5,702 bases of DNA from Candidatus Omnitrophota bacterium (GTDB lineage Bacteria > Omnitrophota > Gorgyraeia > 2-01-FULL-45-10), in contig JAPLMI010000114.1 of assembly GCA_026387115.1 (NCBI GenBank), positions 1-5,702 on the forward strand. Direction: 5' to 3'. Within the stretch, counting starts at the first letter, position 1. The number at the start of each line of letters is the position of its first letter. Made by a program: the position numbers and the translations under genes. The notes beneath the pieces are model-generated. The model was given only the letters and a program-made list of their open reading frames with translations, ran no database searches and was not told the origin of the DNA. Positions 1 through 5,702 of this stretch are shown one piece after another.

Positions 1-368
1 TGGGCGGTCTTATACAGACCATGCCTTTAACCGCGCTTGCATTTTTATTTTGCGCATTTTCAGTGATGGGCATCCCGCCCTTTGGCGGATTCTTCAGCAA
101 GTATCTGGTATTCTCGGGCGCGGTCTCGTCCGGCCATATCCTGATAGCGCTTACGTTCCTGTTCGGTTCTCTTCTTACGATAGTCTACCTCTTCAGAATA
201 TTTAACATGATATTTTTAGGGGAAGGCTCCATCAGGGCAAGGGAGGGTTCGGCCACGATGGTATTTTCGGTGGCAGCCCTTGCCGTGCTTTCTATCCTCG
301 GCGGCATTTGCATAAGCTATCCTTCCGGATTTGTGGGGGCTTGCGTAAAACAGATGCTGGGTTTATAG
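1..368 (+). CDS. Proton/cation antiporter-like membrane subunit, C-terminal part (NuoN/NuoM/MrpD family), 5' truncated
   Basis: The reading frame is open from the left edge (first full codon at base 3) to a TAG at 366-368, giving 121 visible residues. The internal ATG at 21 is not the start, because family homology continues upstream of it: Gly-Gly-Leu-Ile-Gln-Thr-Met-Pro is the conserved stretch before TM11/12. Next comes GIPPFGGFFSK, the signature around the broken TM12 with its channel lysine (visible residue 33). The YLFRIFNMIFLGEG segment after it is typical of the TM13/14 region, and a last hydrophobic helix ends the protein. There is no long C-terminal lateral-helix extension, so this is a NuoN/NuoM/MrpD-type subunit, not NuoL. 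The family forms ion-translocating half-channels in complex I, Mrp antiporters and group 4 hydrogenases. The stop codon touches the next gene's ATG. The family is clear; the exact subunit type cannot be fixed from the C-terminus alone. Confidence 0.9.
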   Translation, partial: GGLIQTMPLTALAFLFCAFSVMGIPPFGGFFSKYLVFSGAVSSGHILIALTFLFGSLLTIVYLFRIFNMIFLGEGSIRAREGSATMVFSVAALAVLSILGGICISYPSGFVGACVKQMLGL

Positions 369-2198
369 ATGAATATGTTACTCTTACCTATATTGATACC
401 TATCGCCTCGGCAATAATAGTTCTATTACTGCCGAAAAGCGCGAAACTTTTACGGGATACGGTGACACTTCTGTCCACATTCGCCAACGCGCTCCTAGCG
501 ATAATGCTGTTTAACAAAGAGATCCTCGTTTCATATCCGTGGGTCGGTTTCGGCTTTGAATTTTCCCTCAGGCTTTATAACTTCAGCTCCTTCATTATGG
601 CAGCCGCGGCGTCTTTCGGATTTCTGATCGCCTTATATTCGAGCGCATTCACTGCTGCCAAAAATTATTCTAAATCATTCTTCGTATACCTTTTGATATC
701 GCTCGCACTTTTGAATGGGGCGGTTCTCTCGAACAACCTGCTTCTGATGCTCTTCTTTTGGGAGGCGCTCCTGATAACGCAATTCGGGATGATCATGCTG
801 GGGGGCAGACTCGCCTTCCGGACCGCGACAAAGGCGTTCGTGATCATAGGGGCAAGCGATCTATGTATGATGGTGGGCATAGCTATCTACGGCTTCTCAT
901 CGGGCTCATTCGCGTTCTCAAATAATATGCCGCTGGCCGGCCTTGGGGGGCTTGCGTTCGTATTATTGATGATAGGCGCGATCGCGAAAGCGGGGTCGAT
1001 GCCTTTTCACAGCTGGATCCCCGACGCGGCGATCGACGCGCCGCTTCCGGTAGTCGCGATGCTGCCGGGCGCGCTTGAAAAACTCCTGGGGATATATTTT
1101 CTTACGAGGATTTCCCTCGACATGTTCCGCGCCGAGACCGGATCGTGGGTAAGCTATCTTCTTATGATCGTCGGCTCGATAACGATACTGTTCGCCGTAA
1201 TGATGGCACTCGTCCAGAAAGATTACAAAAGATTGCTGTCGTATCACGCGATAAGCCAGATAGGGTACATGGTCCTCGGTATCGGGACGTTCGTCCCGGT
1301 CGGAATCGTAGGCGGACTGTTTCACATGATAAATAATTCGATGTATAAATGCTGCCTCTTTCTCACCGGCGGAGCGGTAGAAAAACAGGCCGGCACGACA
1401 AACCTGGAAAAGCTCGGCGGCATAGGCTCTAAGATGCCGGTGACGTTCGCCTGTTTCCTCGTCACGGCGCTCGCCATATCGGGCGTTCCGCCGTTCAACG
1501 GGTTCTTCTCGAAAGAGCTAGTCTATGACGGCGCGCTCGAGAGGGGATGGATATTTTATCTCGCGGCTCTCGTCGGGTCGTTCTTTACCGCCGCGTCATT
1601 CTTAAAATTGGGCCACGCAGCCTATCTCGGAAAGGCCGACAAGGATAGGAAGGACGTTAAGGAAGCGCCTTATCAGATGCTCATCCCTATGGTATTGATA
1701 GCGCTGGCGTGCATCCTGTTCGGTGTATACAACAAGCTTCCGATAAAATTTCTCATACAGCCCGTTCTGGGTGTAGATCGGCTCCGGGGGCATAATTATT
1801 GGGGCTTCCCGCCGAATTTTATATTAGCGATAATAAGCGTCGTGGTTCTTGCGGGCGCTTTTTTGAACCATATTTACGGCGTAAAGAAGACCGGCTCGGG
1901 CCTTAAGGCCGTCGACCATATATACCACGCGCCGGTATTGTCCGAGATATACGACGCGCAGGCAAAAGGATACCTCGATCCGTATAATATAGGATTGGGG
2001 TTCTTAAATATATTTTCTATTGCCGCATCATGGTTCGATAAGGCGGTCGATTGGTTCTACAACGTCTTCTCGGTAAAAACAGCGGCTCTTCTTACAAACG
2101 CTTCGAGGAGACTGCAGAACGGCAATTACAAGACTTATATAATTCTTTCGATGGCGACAACGGTTTTGATCGTCCTGTTTTTATTAAGGTCGGTTTAG
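369..2198 (+). CDS. NuoL-like antiporter subunit with C-terminal lateral-helix extension
   Basis: This 609-residue polytopic protein has the length of NuoL (E. coli, 613). Visible family landmarks are Glu132 in FFWEALLI (TM5), Lys207 in GAIAKAGSMPFHSWIPDA (TM7), Lys284/Lys287 then SYHAISQIGYM (TM8 region), Lys327 in the MYKCCLFLTGG segment, and Lys382 in GVPPFNGFFSK (TM12). These match the proton-pathway residues known in NuoL (E144, K229, K342, K399). After residue 500 comes a NuoL-type extension: VDHIYHAPVLSEIYDA, an amphipathic stretch, then RRLQNGNYKTY, which matches the RRLQTGxxxxY ending of NuoL, and a final TM helix (about 589-606). In complex I this extension is the lateral helix lying along the membrane arm. 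At the site of NuoL His254 the protein has MLPGALEKLLGIY, with Pro233 replacing the histidine and an added Glu237-Lys238 pair. The ATG start directly follows the upstream TAG; the Shine-Dalgarno is weak, so translation is probably coupled. It is a likely distal ion pump of a hydrogenase- or complex I-like enzyme. Confidence 0.93.
   Translation: MNMLLLPILIPIASAIIVLLLPKSAKLLRDTVTLLSTFANALLAIMLFNKEILVSYPWVGFGFEFSLRLYNFSSFIMAAAASFGFLIALYSSAFTAAKNYSKSFFVYLLISLALLNGAVLSNNLLLMLFFWEALLITQFGMIMLGGRLAFRTATKAFVIIGASDLCMMVGIAIYGFSSGSFAFSNNMPLAGLGGLAFVLLMIGAIAKAGSMPFHSWIPDAAIDAPLPVVAMLPGALEKLLGIYFLTRISLDMFRAETGSWVSYLLMIVGSITILFAVMMALVQKDYKRLLSYHAISQIGYMVLGIGTFVPVGIVGGLFHMINNSMYKCCLFLTGGAVEKQAGTTNLEKLGGIGSKMPVTFACFLVTALAISGVPPFNGFFSKELVYDGALERGWIFYLAALVGSFFTAASFLKLGHAAYLGKADKDRKDVKEAPYQMLIPMVLIALACILFGVYNKLPIKFLIQPVLGVDRLRGHNYWGFPPNFILAIISVVVLAGAFLNHIYGVKKTGSGLKAVDHIYHAPVLSEIYDAQAKGYLDPYNIGLGFLNIFSIAASWFDKAVDWFYNVFSVKTAALLTNASRRLQNGNYKTYIILSMATTVLIVLFLLRSV
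1283..1298. repeat. Perfect 7-bp inverted repeat inside the NuoL-like gene
   Basis: CGGGACG (1283-1289) and CGTCCCG (1292-1298) are exact reverse complements with a TT spacer. They sit in the codons for the IGTFVPVG loop. No T-tract follows. It is a possible mRNA hairpin, but short GC-rich palindromes arise by chance in coding DNA. Confidence 0.4.
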
Positions 2199-2202
2199 AT
2201 AA

Positions 2203-2207
2203 AGGGG
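2203..2207 (+). promoter_or_regulatory. Shine-Dalgarno site supporting a GTG start
   Basis: AGGGG lies seven bases before the GTG at 2215, inside the 16-nt gap after the NuoL-like gene. The nearest in-frame ATG is at codon 18 and would delete most of the first membrane helix, so the GTG is the better start. Confidence 0.7.
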
Positions 2208-2214
2208 TGAAACG

Positions 2215-3645
2215 GTGTCATCGGTTCTCATTCTGGTCCCGCTTTTCGGAATAATCGGACTGAACATGCTTCCCAGGAATGTCGCGAGGCGCGCGGCGTT
2301 CTGGTTCGCGGCCGCGGTATTCACGGCCGAGATATTGCTTGCCATCGTCCACCAGCCTGCTTTCTGGACAGAGGCACTCGTCCGTTTCGACTCATTCTTC
2401 AGGTTGAAATTTTCCGTGGATAGCTTAAGCCGCATAATGCTCATATGTATCGGCGTCGTTTCGCTCTCAAGCCTCGTCGTCGCGAAAAGCACGGTCTCCG
2501 ACGAAAAAGAGGCCTTCAAATTCATCAATATCCTGATAACGGCGTCGATCGGCATGAGCGGCATAGTCATGGTGAAAGACATATTCTCATTATACGTCTT
2601 CCTCGAGATCGCCGCGCTCTCTTCGTTCATACTGATCGCGTTCAATAAGGATATAAACGGTCTGGAAGGCGCGTTCAAATACCTGATCCTGTCGGCCGTC
2701 GCGACGGTGCTGATGCTCACCTCAATAGCGATATTGCTTCTCGATTCGCCCGACACGGCGTTTTCGACCCTGCATAACGAGATAGCTCATTCCCGAGGAA
2801 ACTTCATAGTAACATTCGCGATAGGGCTATTCATATGCGGCCTTTTCATAAAAGGTGGGCTCGTTCCTTTTCACGGATGGCTGCCGGACGCGTACATGGC
2901 GGCGCCCGCGCCGGTCTCGATCCTCCTTGCCGGTGTGATGACGAAGGCGTGCGGCATATACACACTTATGCGTATCGTCGCCTCCGTCTTTGGCTTTACG
3001 GACCCTATCAAGAACACGATGATGCTCATAGGGATGATATCGATCTTAGTCGGCGCGTTCGCCGCGCTTGGACAGACCAATTTCAAAAGAATGCTCGCTT
3101 ATTCAAGCATAAGCCAGGTCGGATATATAATACTGGGCGCCGGCACAGGAACCTTTCTTGGGTTAGCGGGGGCGGCATTTCACCTCTTTAACCACGCCAT
3201 ATTCAAAGGGCTTCTCTTCGTAAACTCGGCGGCGCTGGAAGAGAAGGTCGGCACCAGTGACATGAGCCGCATGGGCGGATTGTCCGAGCGGATGCCGGTG
3301 ACGGGCGCTACATCCGTCATCGCCATGCTCTCCGCAAGCGGTGTGCCGCCGCTGGCCGGATTCTGGAGCAAGCTCCTCATCGTGATCGCGTTGTGGCAGA
3401 TCGGCCATTACGCATATGCGGCTATCGCGATCCTCGCCAGCGTCCTGACGCTGGCGTACTTTCTTTATATGCAGCGGCAGGTATTCTTCGGAAAGTTGCC
3501 TCCGGGACTTGAAGGCTTGAGGGAGGCCGGTAACGGCCTGACGCTTACGGCTTCAGCGCTGGCTGTCATAACGGTCGGCGCGGGGCTCGCCTTTCCTTAT
3601 ATATATAATCATTTTCTTCTTCCGCTGAAAGAGATATTTTTTTAA
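2215..3645 (+). CDS. MrpD/HyfB/NuoM-like antiporter subunit
   Basis: A 476-residue polytopic membrane protein of the proton-conducting transporter family (Proton_antipo_M). Landmarks are Glu131 in YVFLEIAALSSF (TM5), Lys213 in FIKGGLVPFHGWLPDAY (TM7), Lys244 in AGVMTKACGIYTLMR, Lys291 followed by AYSSISQVGYIILG, His328/Lys331 in HAIFKGLLF, and Lys386 in GVPPLAGFWSK (TM12). The AGVMTKACGIY form (no His, Lys four residues before the Tyr) resembles hydrogenase- and Mrp-linked members (HycC/HyfB/MbhH/MrpD) more than classic NuoL. The protein ends soon after the last helix, with no lateral-helix extension. It should form one ion-translocating unit in the membrane arm beside the NuoL-like and upstream antiporter-like subunits. 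The start is a GTG with an AGGGG site. The next gene's ATG follows nine bases after the stop. Which cation (H+ or Na+) it moves cannot be read from the sequence. Confidence 0.92.
   Translation: MSSVLILVPLFGIIGLNMLPRNVARRAAFWFAAAVFTAEILLAIVHQPAFWTEALVRFDSFFRLKFSVDSLSRIMLICIGVVSLSSLVVAKSTVSDEKEAFKFINILITASIGMSGIVMVKDIFSLYVFLEIAALSSFILIAFNKDINGLEGAFKYLILSAVATVLMLTSIAILLLDSPDTAFSTLHNEIAHSRGNFIVTFAIGLFICGLFIKGGLVPFHGWLPDAYMAAPAPVSILLAGVMTKACGIYTLMRIVASVFGFTDPIKNTMMLIGMISILVGAFAALGQTNFKRMLAYSSISQVGYIILGAGTGTFLGLAGAAFHLFNHAIFKGLLFVNSAALEEKVGTSDMSRMGGLSERMPVTGATSVIAMLSASGVPPLAGFWSKLLIVIALWQIGHYAYAAIAILASVLTLAYFLYMQRQVFFGKLPPGLEGLREAGNGLTLTASALAVITVGAGLAFPYIYNHFLLPLKEIFF
3435..3456. repeat. Perfect 10-bp inverted repeat inside the MrpD-like gene
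   Basis: CGCCAGCGTC (3435-3444) and GACGCTGGCG (3447-3456) are exact reverse complements separated by two bases. The element lies within codons for the ILASVLTLAYF membrane segment. In RNA it could fold as a GC-rich hairpin with a few loop-proximal pairs opened. No run of T follows directly, so it does not look like an intrinsic terminator. It may be a coincidence of codon choice. Confidence 0.5.
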
Positions 3646-3654
3646 GAGGGCTGA

Positions 3655-4164
3655 ATGAACGTAACCAACACGGATATGCTGCTTCTGGTTTTGATGACGA
3701 TAGCCGCGCTATGGACCGTGATGGCCAGGAGCCTGTTGAAAGCGACCATAGGCCTGGCGATCACAAGCGCGGTCATAACTATACTCATCTTCAGGCTCAA
3801 CTCGCCGCTTGCCGCCGTTTTTGAGTTATCCGTATGCACGGGCCTTATAACGGTGATATTTGTGAGCACCATAAGCCTCACCAAGCCGCTGACCCACAAA
3901 GAGATTTTGGAAATGTCAAAGGCGCGGCATAAAAGATACATCTATCTGCCTATAATACTGGTCGCAACCGGCATCGCGCTTTTATTCCTAAAAATACCGA
4001 ACGATTTTACGCTCCCCAGACTTGCGACGCCGGCGACAAACGTGCGCAATGTAATGTGGAATATAAGGCATCTTGACCTCTTCGGCCAGATCATCATAAT
4101 GATGATAGGCGCGTTCGGCGTCGTAACGCTCTTCATAACAAAGGACGATAAAGATGGAAGCTAG
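3655..4164 (+). CDS. NuoJ-like membrane subunit with MbhD/MrpB-type motif
   Basis: A 169-residue protein with about five hydrophobic helices (roughly 8-28, 29-48, 55-76, 95-113, 143-162), the size and topology of NuoJ. The second and third helices carry NSPLAAVFELSVCTGLITV (50-68), with acidic Glu57 in the membrane. This closely resembles the APDVAxTEAxVGAGLxTxLF motif known from MbhD/MrpB-type (DUF4040-like) subunits, while GLITVIF also recalls the NuoJ TM3 GAIxVLF stretch. The C-terminal half (RHLDLFGQIIIMMIGAFGVVTLF, 138-160) matches the last NuoJ helix. In MBH, MbhD and MbhE together occupy the place of NuoJ, so this looks like both halves in one chain. The subunit would sit between the redox module and the pumps. 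A GAGGG site (3646-3650) precedes the ATG. The end overlaps the NuoK-like gene by 11 nt. The family call is good; the NuoJ versus MbhD label is less certain. Confidence 0.82.
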   Translation: MNVTNTDMLLLVLMTIAALWTVMARSLLKATIGLAITSAVITILIFRLNSPLAAVFELSVCTGLITVIFVSTISLTKPLTHKEILEMSKARHKRYIYLPIILVATGIALLFLKIPNDFTLPRLATPATNVRNVMWNIRHLDLFGQIIIMMIGAFGVVTLFITKDDKDGS

Positions 4165-4474
4165 CTCCTGGGGCCTATTTTCAGCCTTCGGATTCTTCAT
4201 AACGCTCATATTCGTATGCGGCCTGTACTGCATACTTGCGACCAGAAGCCTGATACGGGCTATCATAGGCCTGGAGCTTCTTATAAAAGCGGTTACCCTT
4301 CTTGTGATCGTCACGGGATATTTAAATAATAATACGGCGCTGGCGCAAAGTTTCGTAATAACAATTATAGTGATCGAAGTGGTCCTTGTAGTCATAGCGG
4401 GCGGGGTCGCCCTGCAGATATTCAGGCATAACGACGACCTCGACACCAGGCGCCTGACCAATCTAAGGGGTTAA
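4154..4474 (+). CDS. NuoK/MrpC/MbhG-like membrane subunit
   Basis: A 106-residue protein with three hydrophobic helices (about 7-29, 31-56, 64-88), matching NuoK in length and topology. Two membrane glutamates fit the NuoK pattern: Glu41 in IGLELLIKAVTLL (TM2) and Glu75 in ITIIVIEVVLVVI (TM3). They correspond to E. coli NuoK Glu36 and Glu72, which are essential to the proton path. The LAQSFVITIIVIE stretch also resembles the PxxQALVLTAIVI motif of MrpC/MbhG/HyfE relatives, so it combines features of both branches. Lys45 lies one helical turn from Glu41. The protein ends in a charged cytoplasmic tail (RHNDDLDTRR). Its ATG lies inside the end of the NuoJ-like gene with an 11-nt overlap, suggesting coupled translation. 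It is expected to pack beside the NuoJ-like and NuoA-like proteins. Confidence 0.87.
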   Translation: MEASSWGLFSAFGFFITLIFVCGLYCILATRSLIRAIIGLELLIKAVTLLVIVTGYLNNNTALAQSFVITIIVIEVVLVVIAGGVALQIFRHNDDLDTRRLTNLRG

Positions 4475-4480
4475 AAATTT

Positions 4481-4816
4481 ATGAACAATATATTTCTTTC
4501 GCCTCCTGTCGCTTTCACGCTCATGCTGATTTCGGCGATACTGCTTTCAGCCTTATTTTCCCGGATAGGCTACGCGCGGAAGGGGAGGGATATAGGCGGG
4601 ATGGAGAAGTCATACGCGTGCGGAGAGGACATCCCGACGCATCTGATGCAGCCCGACTATTCGCAGTTCTTTCCGTTCGCATTCTTCTTCACGATCCTGC
4701 ACGTCGTGACCCTGATGGTCGCGACCGTGCCTGTGGAGACTGCTGAATCTTTTTCCATAGCGGCCATTTATATCATGGGCGCCGCTACGGCGTTACTCAT
4801 ACTTTTCAGGAGATAG
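4481..4816 (+). CDS. NuoA-like (MbhI-like) membrane subunit
   Basis: A 111-residue protein with three predicted helices (about 8-27, 64-84, 90-109), as in NuoA. The loop after the first helix has KSYACGEDIPTH (43-54), which matches the conserved YECGFxP loop of NuoA that lies near the quinone cavity in complex I; Cys47 is kept. The second helix, FFPFAFFFTILHVVTLMVAT (63-82), replaces the acidic FDVE segment of NuoA with a His-containing one, as expected for hydrogenase-linked relatives. The position directly before the NuoB-like gene matches MbhI-MbhJ in MBH operons. The gap from the NuoK-like gene is 6 nt, and AAGGGG at 4465-4470 (inside that gene's last codons) can serve as ribosome binding site. 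Assignment rests on size, topology, the Cys loop and context; overall identity to NuoA is low. Confidence 0.8.
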   Translation: MNNIFLSPPVAFTLMLISAILLSALFSRIGYARKGRDIGGMEKSYACGEDIPTHLMQPDYSQFFPFAFFFTILHVVTLMVATVPVETAESFSIAAIYIMGAATALLILFRR

Positions 4817-4819
4817 CCG

Positions 4820-5257
<438 letters not shown>

Positions 5258-5258
5258 G

Positions 5259-5702
5259 ATGAACGGGGAAGAGAAGGTTCAAAAAGAATTGATTGAAAAA
5301 TTCGGCTTCCTGCAGGACAGGGTCAGGATAACGCGGCCGAGGCGGATACTGGCCGATGTCGAAGCGCAAAATTTCAGGCCTGTATTCGACTATGCGATAG
5401 ACAAGCTGGGATTTTCGATACTATGCGCGATAACCGGCCTGGACGAAACCGAGATGTTCGGATTGATATACCACATCGCGAAAGTGGACGGAACGATATT
5501 GAGCCTGAAGACGTGCGCGCCGAAAACGGACCCAGCCATAAAAACGGTCACGGACCGTTTCCCGGCGGCTGATATATATGAGAGGGAGATAATGGACCTT
5601 TTGGGAATAAAGGTCGAAGGCCTGGCCGCCGGTAATAGGTACCCGCTGGCCGACGACTGGCCGAAGGATGAGTTCCCGCTGCGGAAAGATTGGAAGTCCA
5701 AG
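5259..5702 (+). CDS. NuoC-like subunit (30-kDa / MbhK / HycE N-domain family), 3' end outside window
   Basis: The ATG at 5259 follows the NuoB-like TGA by one base, and the frame stays open to the right edge (148 codons, last AAG at 5700-5702). The N-terminus (MNGEEKVQKELIEKFGF) is charged and soluble. The fold's ITGLDETEMFGLIYHI stretch (58-73) fits the NuoC LTxVDxxxxxxxxYhl segment. The C-terminal signature is DIYEREIMDLLGIKVEG (105-121), with the conserved ERE, followed by NRYPLADDWP and FPLRKDW (139-145), the RKD motif that ends the 30-kDa domain. The usual Gly-His-Pro after the Gly-Ile is replaced by EGLAAGN. The domain is essentially complete, so the stop may come within a few codons, or the frame may continue into a NuoD-like large subunit as in HycE. 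It is a peripheral-arm scaffold next to the small and large subunits. AGG at 5250-5252 can serve as ribosome binding site. Confidence 0.9.
   Translation, partial: MNGEEKVQKELIEKFGFLQDRVRITRPRRILADVEAQNFRPVFDYAIDKLGFSILCAITGLDETEMFGLIYHIAKVDGTILSLKTCAPKTDPAIKTVTDRFPAADIYEREIMDLLGIKVEGLAAGNRYPLADDWPKDEFPLRKDWKSK

Noticed and set aside
308..514. A 68-codon plus-strand frame crossing the first gene junction
   Set aside because: It overlaps the C-terminus of the first antiporter-like gene and the start of the NuoL-like gene in another frame, and its product has no membrane or motif character.
977..986. CGCGATCGCG palindrome containing GCGATCGC
   Set aside because: This octamer is the HIP1 repeat of cyanobacteria, but I found only this one copy in the window, and the genes do not suggest a cyanobacterium. 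It is likely a chance result of GCG and ATC codons.
963..1325. Open frame of 120 codons on the minus strand
   Set aside because: It is antisense to the most conserved channel region of the NuoL-like gene. The product is highly charged (Arg/Asp/His rich), low in hydrophobic residues, and looks like no known protein.
2184..2756. A 190-codon open frame on the minus strand
   Set aside because: It lies wholly opposite the start of the MrpD-like gene, whose protein shows clear family motifs. The predicted product is rich in Ser, Thr, Arg and Met with no recognisable domain, typical of an antisense shadow.
3595..3645. AT-rich stretch with TATATATAATC and a T run at the end of the MrpD-like gene, considered as a promoter or terminator
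   Set aside because: It encodes the PYIYNHF and EIFF residues of the C-terminus. No GC-rich stem precedes the T run, and no convincing -35 element is spaced correctly. The next gene follows after nine bases, so read-through is more likely.
3988..4461. Open frame of 157 codons on the minus strand across the NuoJ/NuoK junction
   Set aside because: It runs opposite two genes supported by motifs and by a coupled overlap. The product is rich in Arg, Thr and Ile from reversed hydrophobic codons, with no domain and no convincing start site.

Overview
The window is one stretch of a single operon-like gene cluster, all on the + strand, encoding a complex I-related, membrane-bound respiratory complex. 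Eight genes are visible, two of them cut by the window edges. In order they are: the C-terminal end of an antiporter-like subunit (NuoN/NuoM/MrpD type), a full-length NuoL-like subunit, a second complete antiporter-like subunit (MrpD/HyfB/NuoM type), a NuoJ-like subunit, a NuoK-like subunit, a NuoA-like subunit, the NuoB-like small subunit, and most or all of a NuoC-like subunit that runs off the right edge. Genes abut, overlap by 11 nt, or are separated by at most 16 nt. No internal promoter, terminator, RNA gene, mobile element or CRISPR array is visible.

The first 4.8 kb encodes membrane arm: three antiporter-like channels carrying the usual buried Glu/Lys residues, plus the small J, K and A subunits that in complex I form the link between the redox module and the pumps. 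The last 0.9 kb starts the peripheral arm. The NuoB-like subunit carries Cys-x-x-Cys at its first ligand pair (C26, C29). This is the pattern of group 4 [NiFe]-hydrogenases and their Mbx/Mbs relatives, whereas quinone-reducing complex I has adjacent cysteines. The best reading is therefore a group 4 hydrogenase-like (or Mbx-like) ion-pumping complex with an unusually complete complex I-type membrane arm. The catalytic large subunit (NuoD/HycE/EchE/MbhL family), NuoH-like and NuoI-like genes are not in the window and probably lie downstream. Whether the complex makes or uses H2 depends on the NiFe cysteine pairs of that missing subunit.

The host looks like an anaerobic bacterium: there are Shine-Dalgarno-like sites before several genes, one GTG start, and no quinone-type NuoB. 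Codon use combines roughly balanced GC with frequent ATA (Ile) and AGG (Arg). Uncultured anaerobic lineages such as Omnitrophota or Elusimicrobiota would fit, but the taxon is a guess. No new gene family is evident. What deserves attention is the combination of subunits and several deviations from textbook motifs at functionally important positions.
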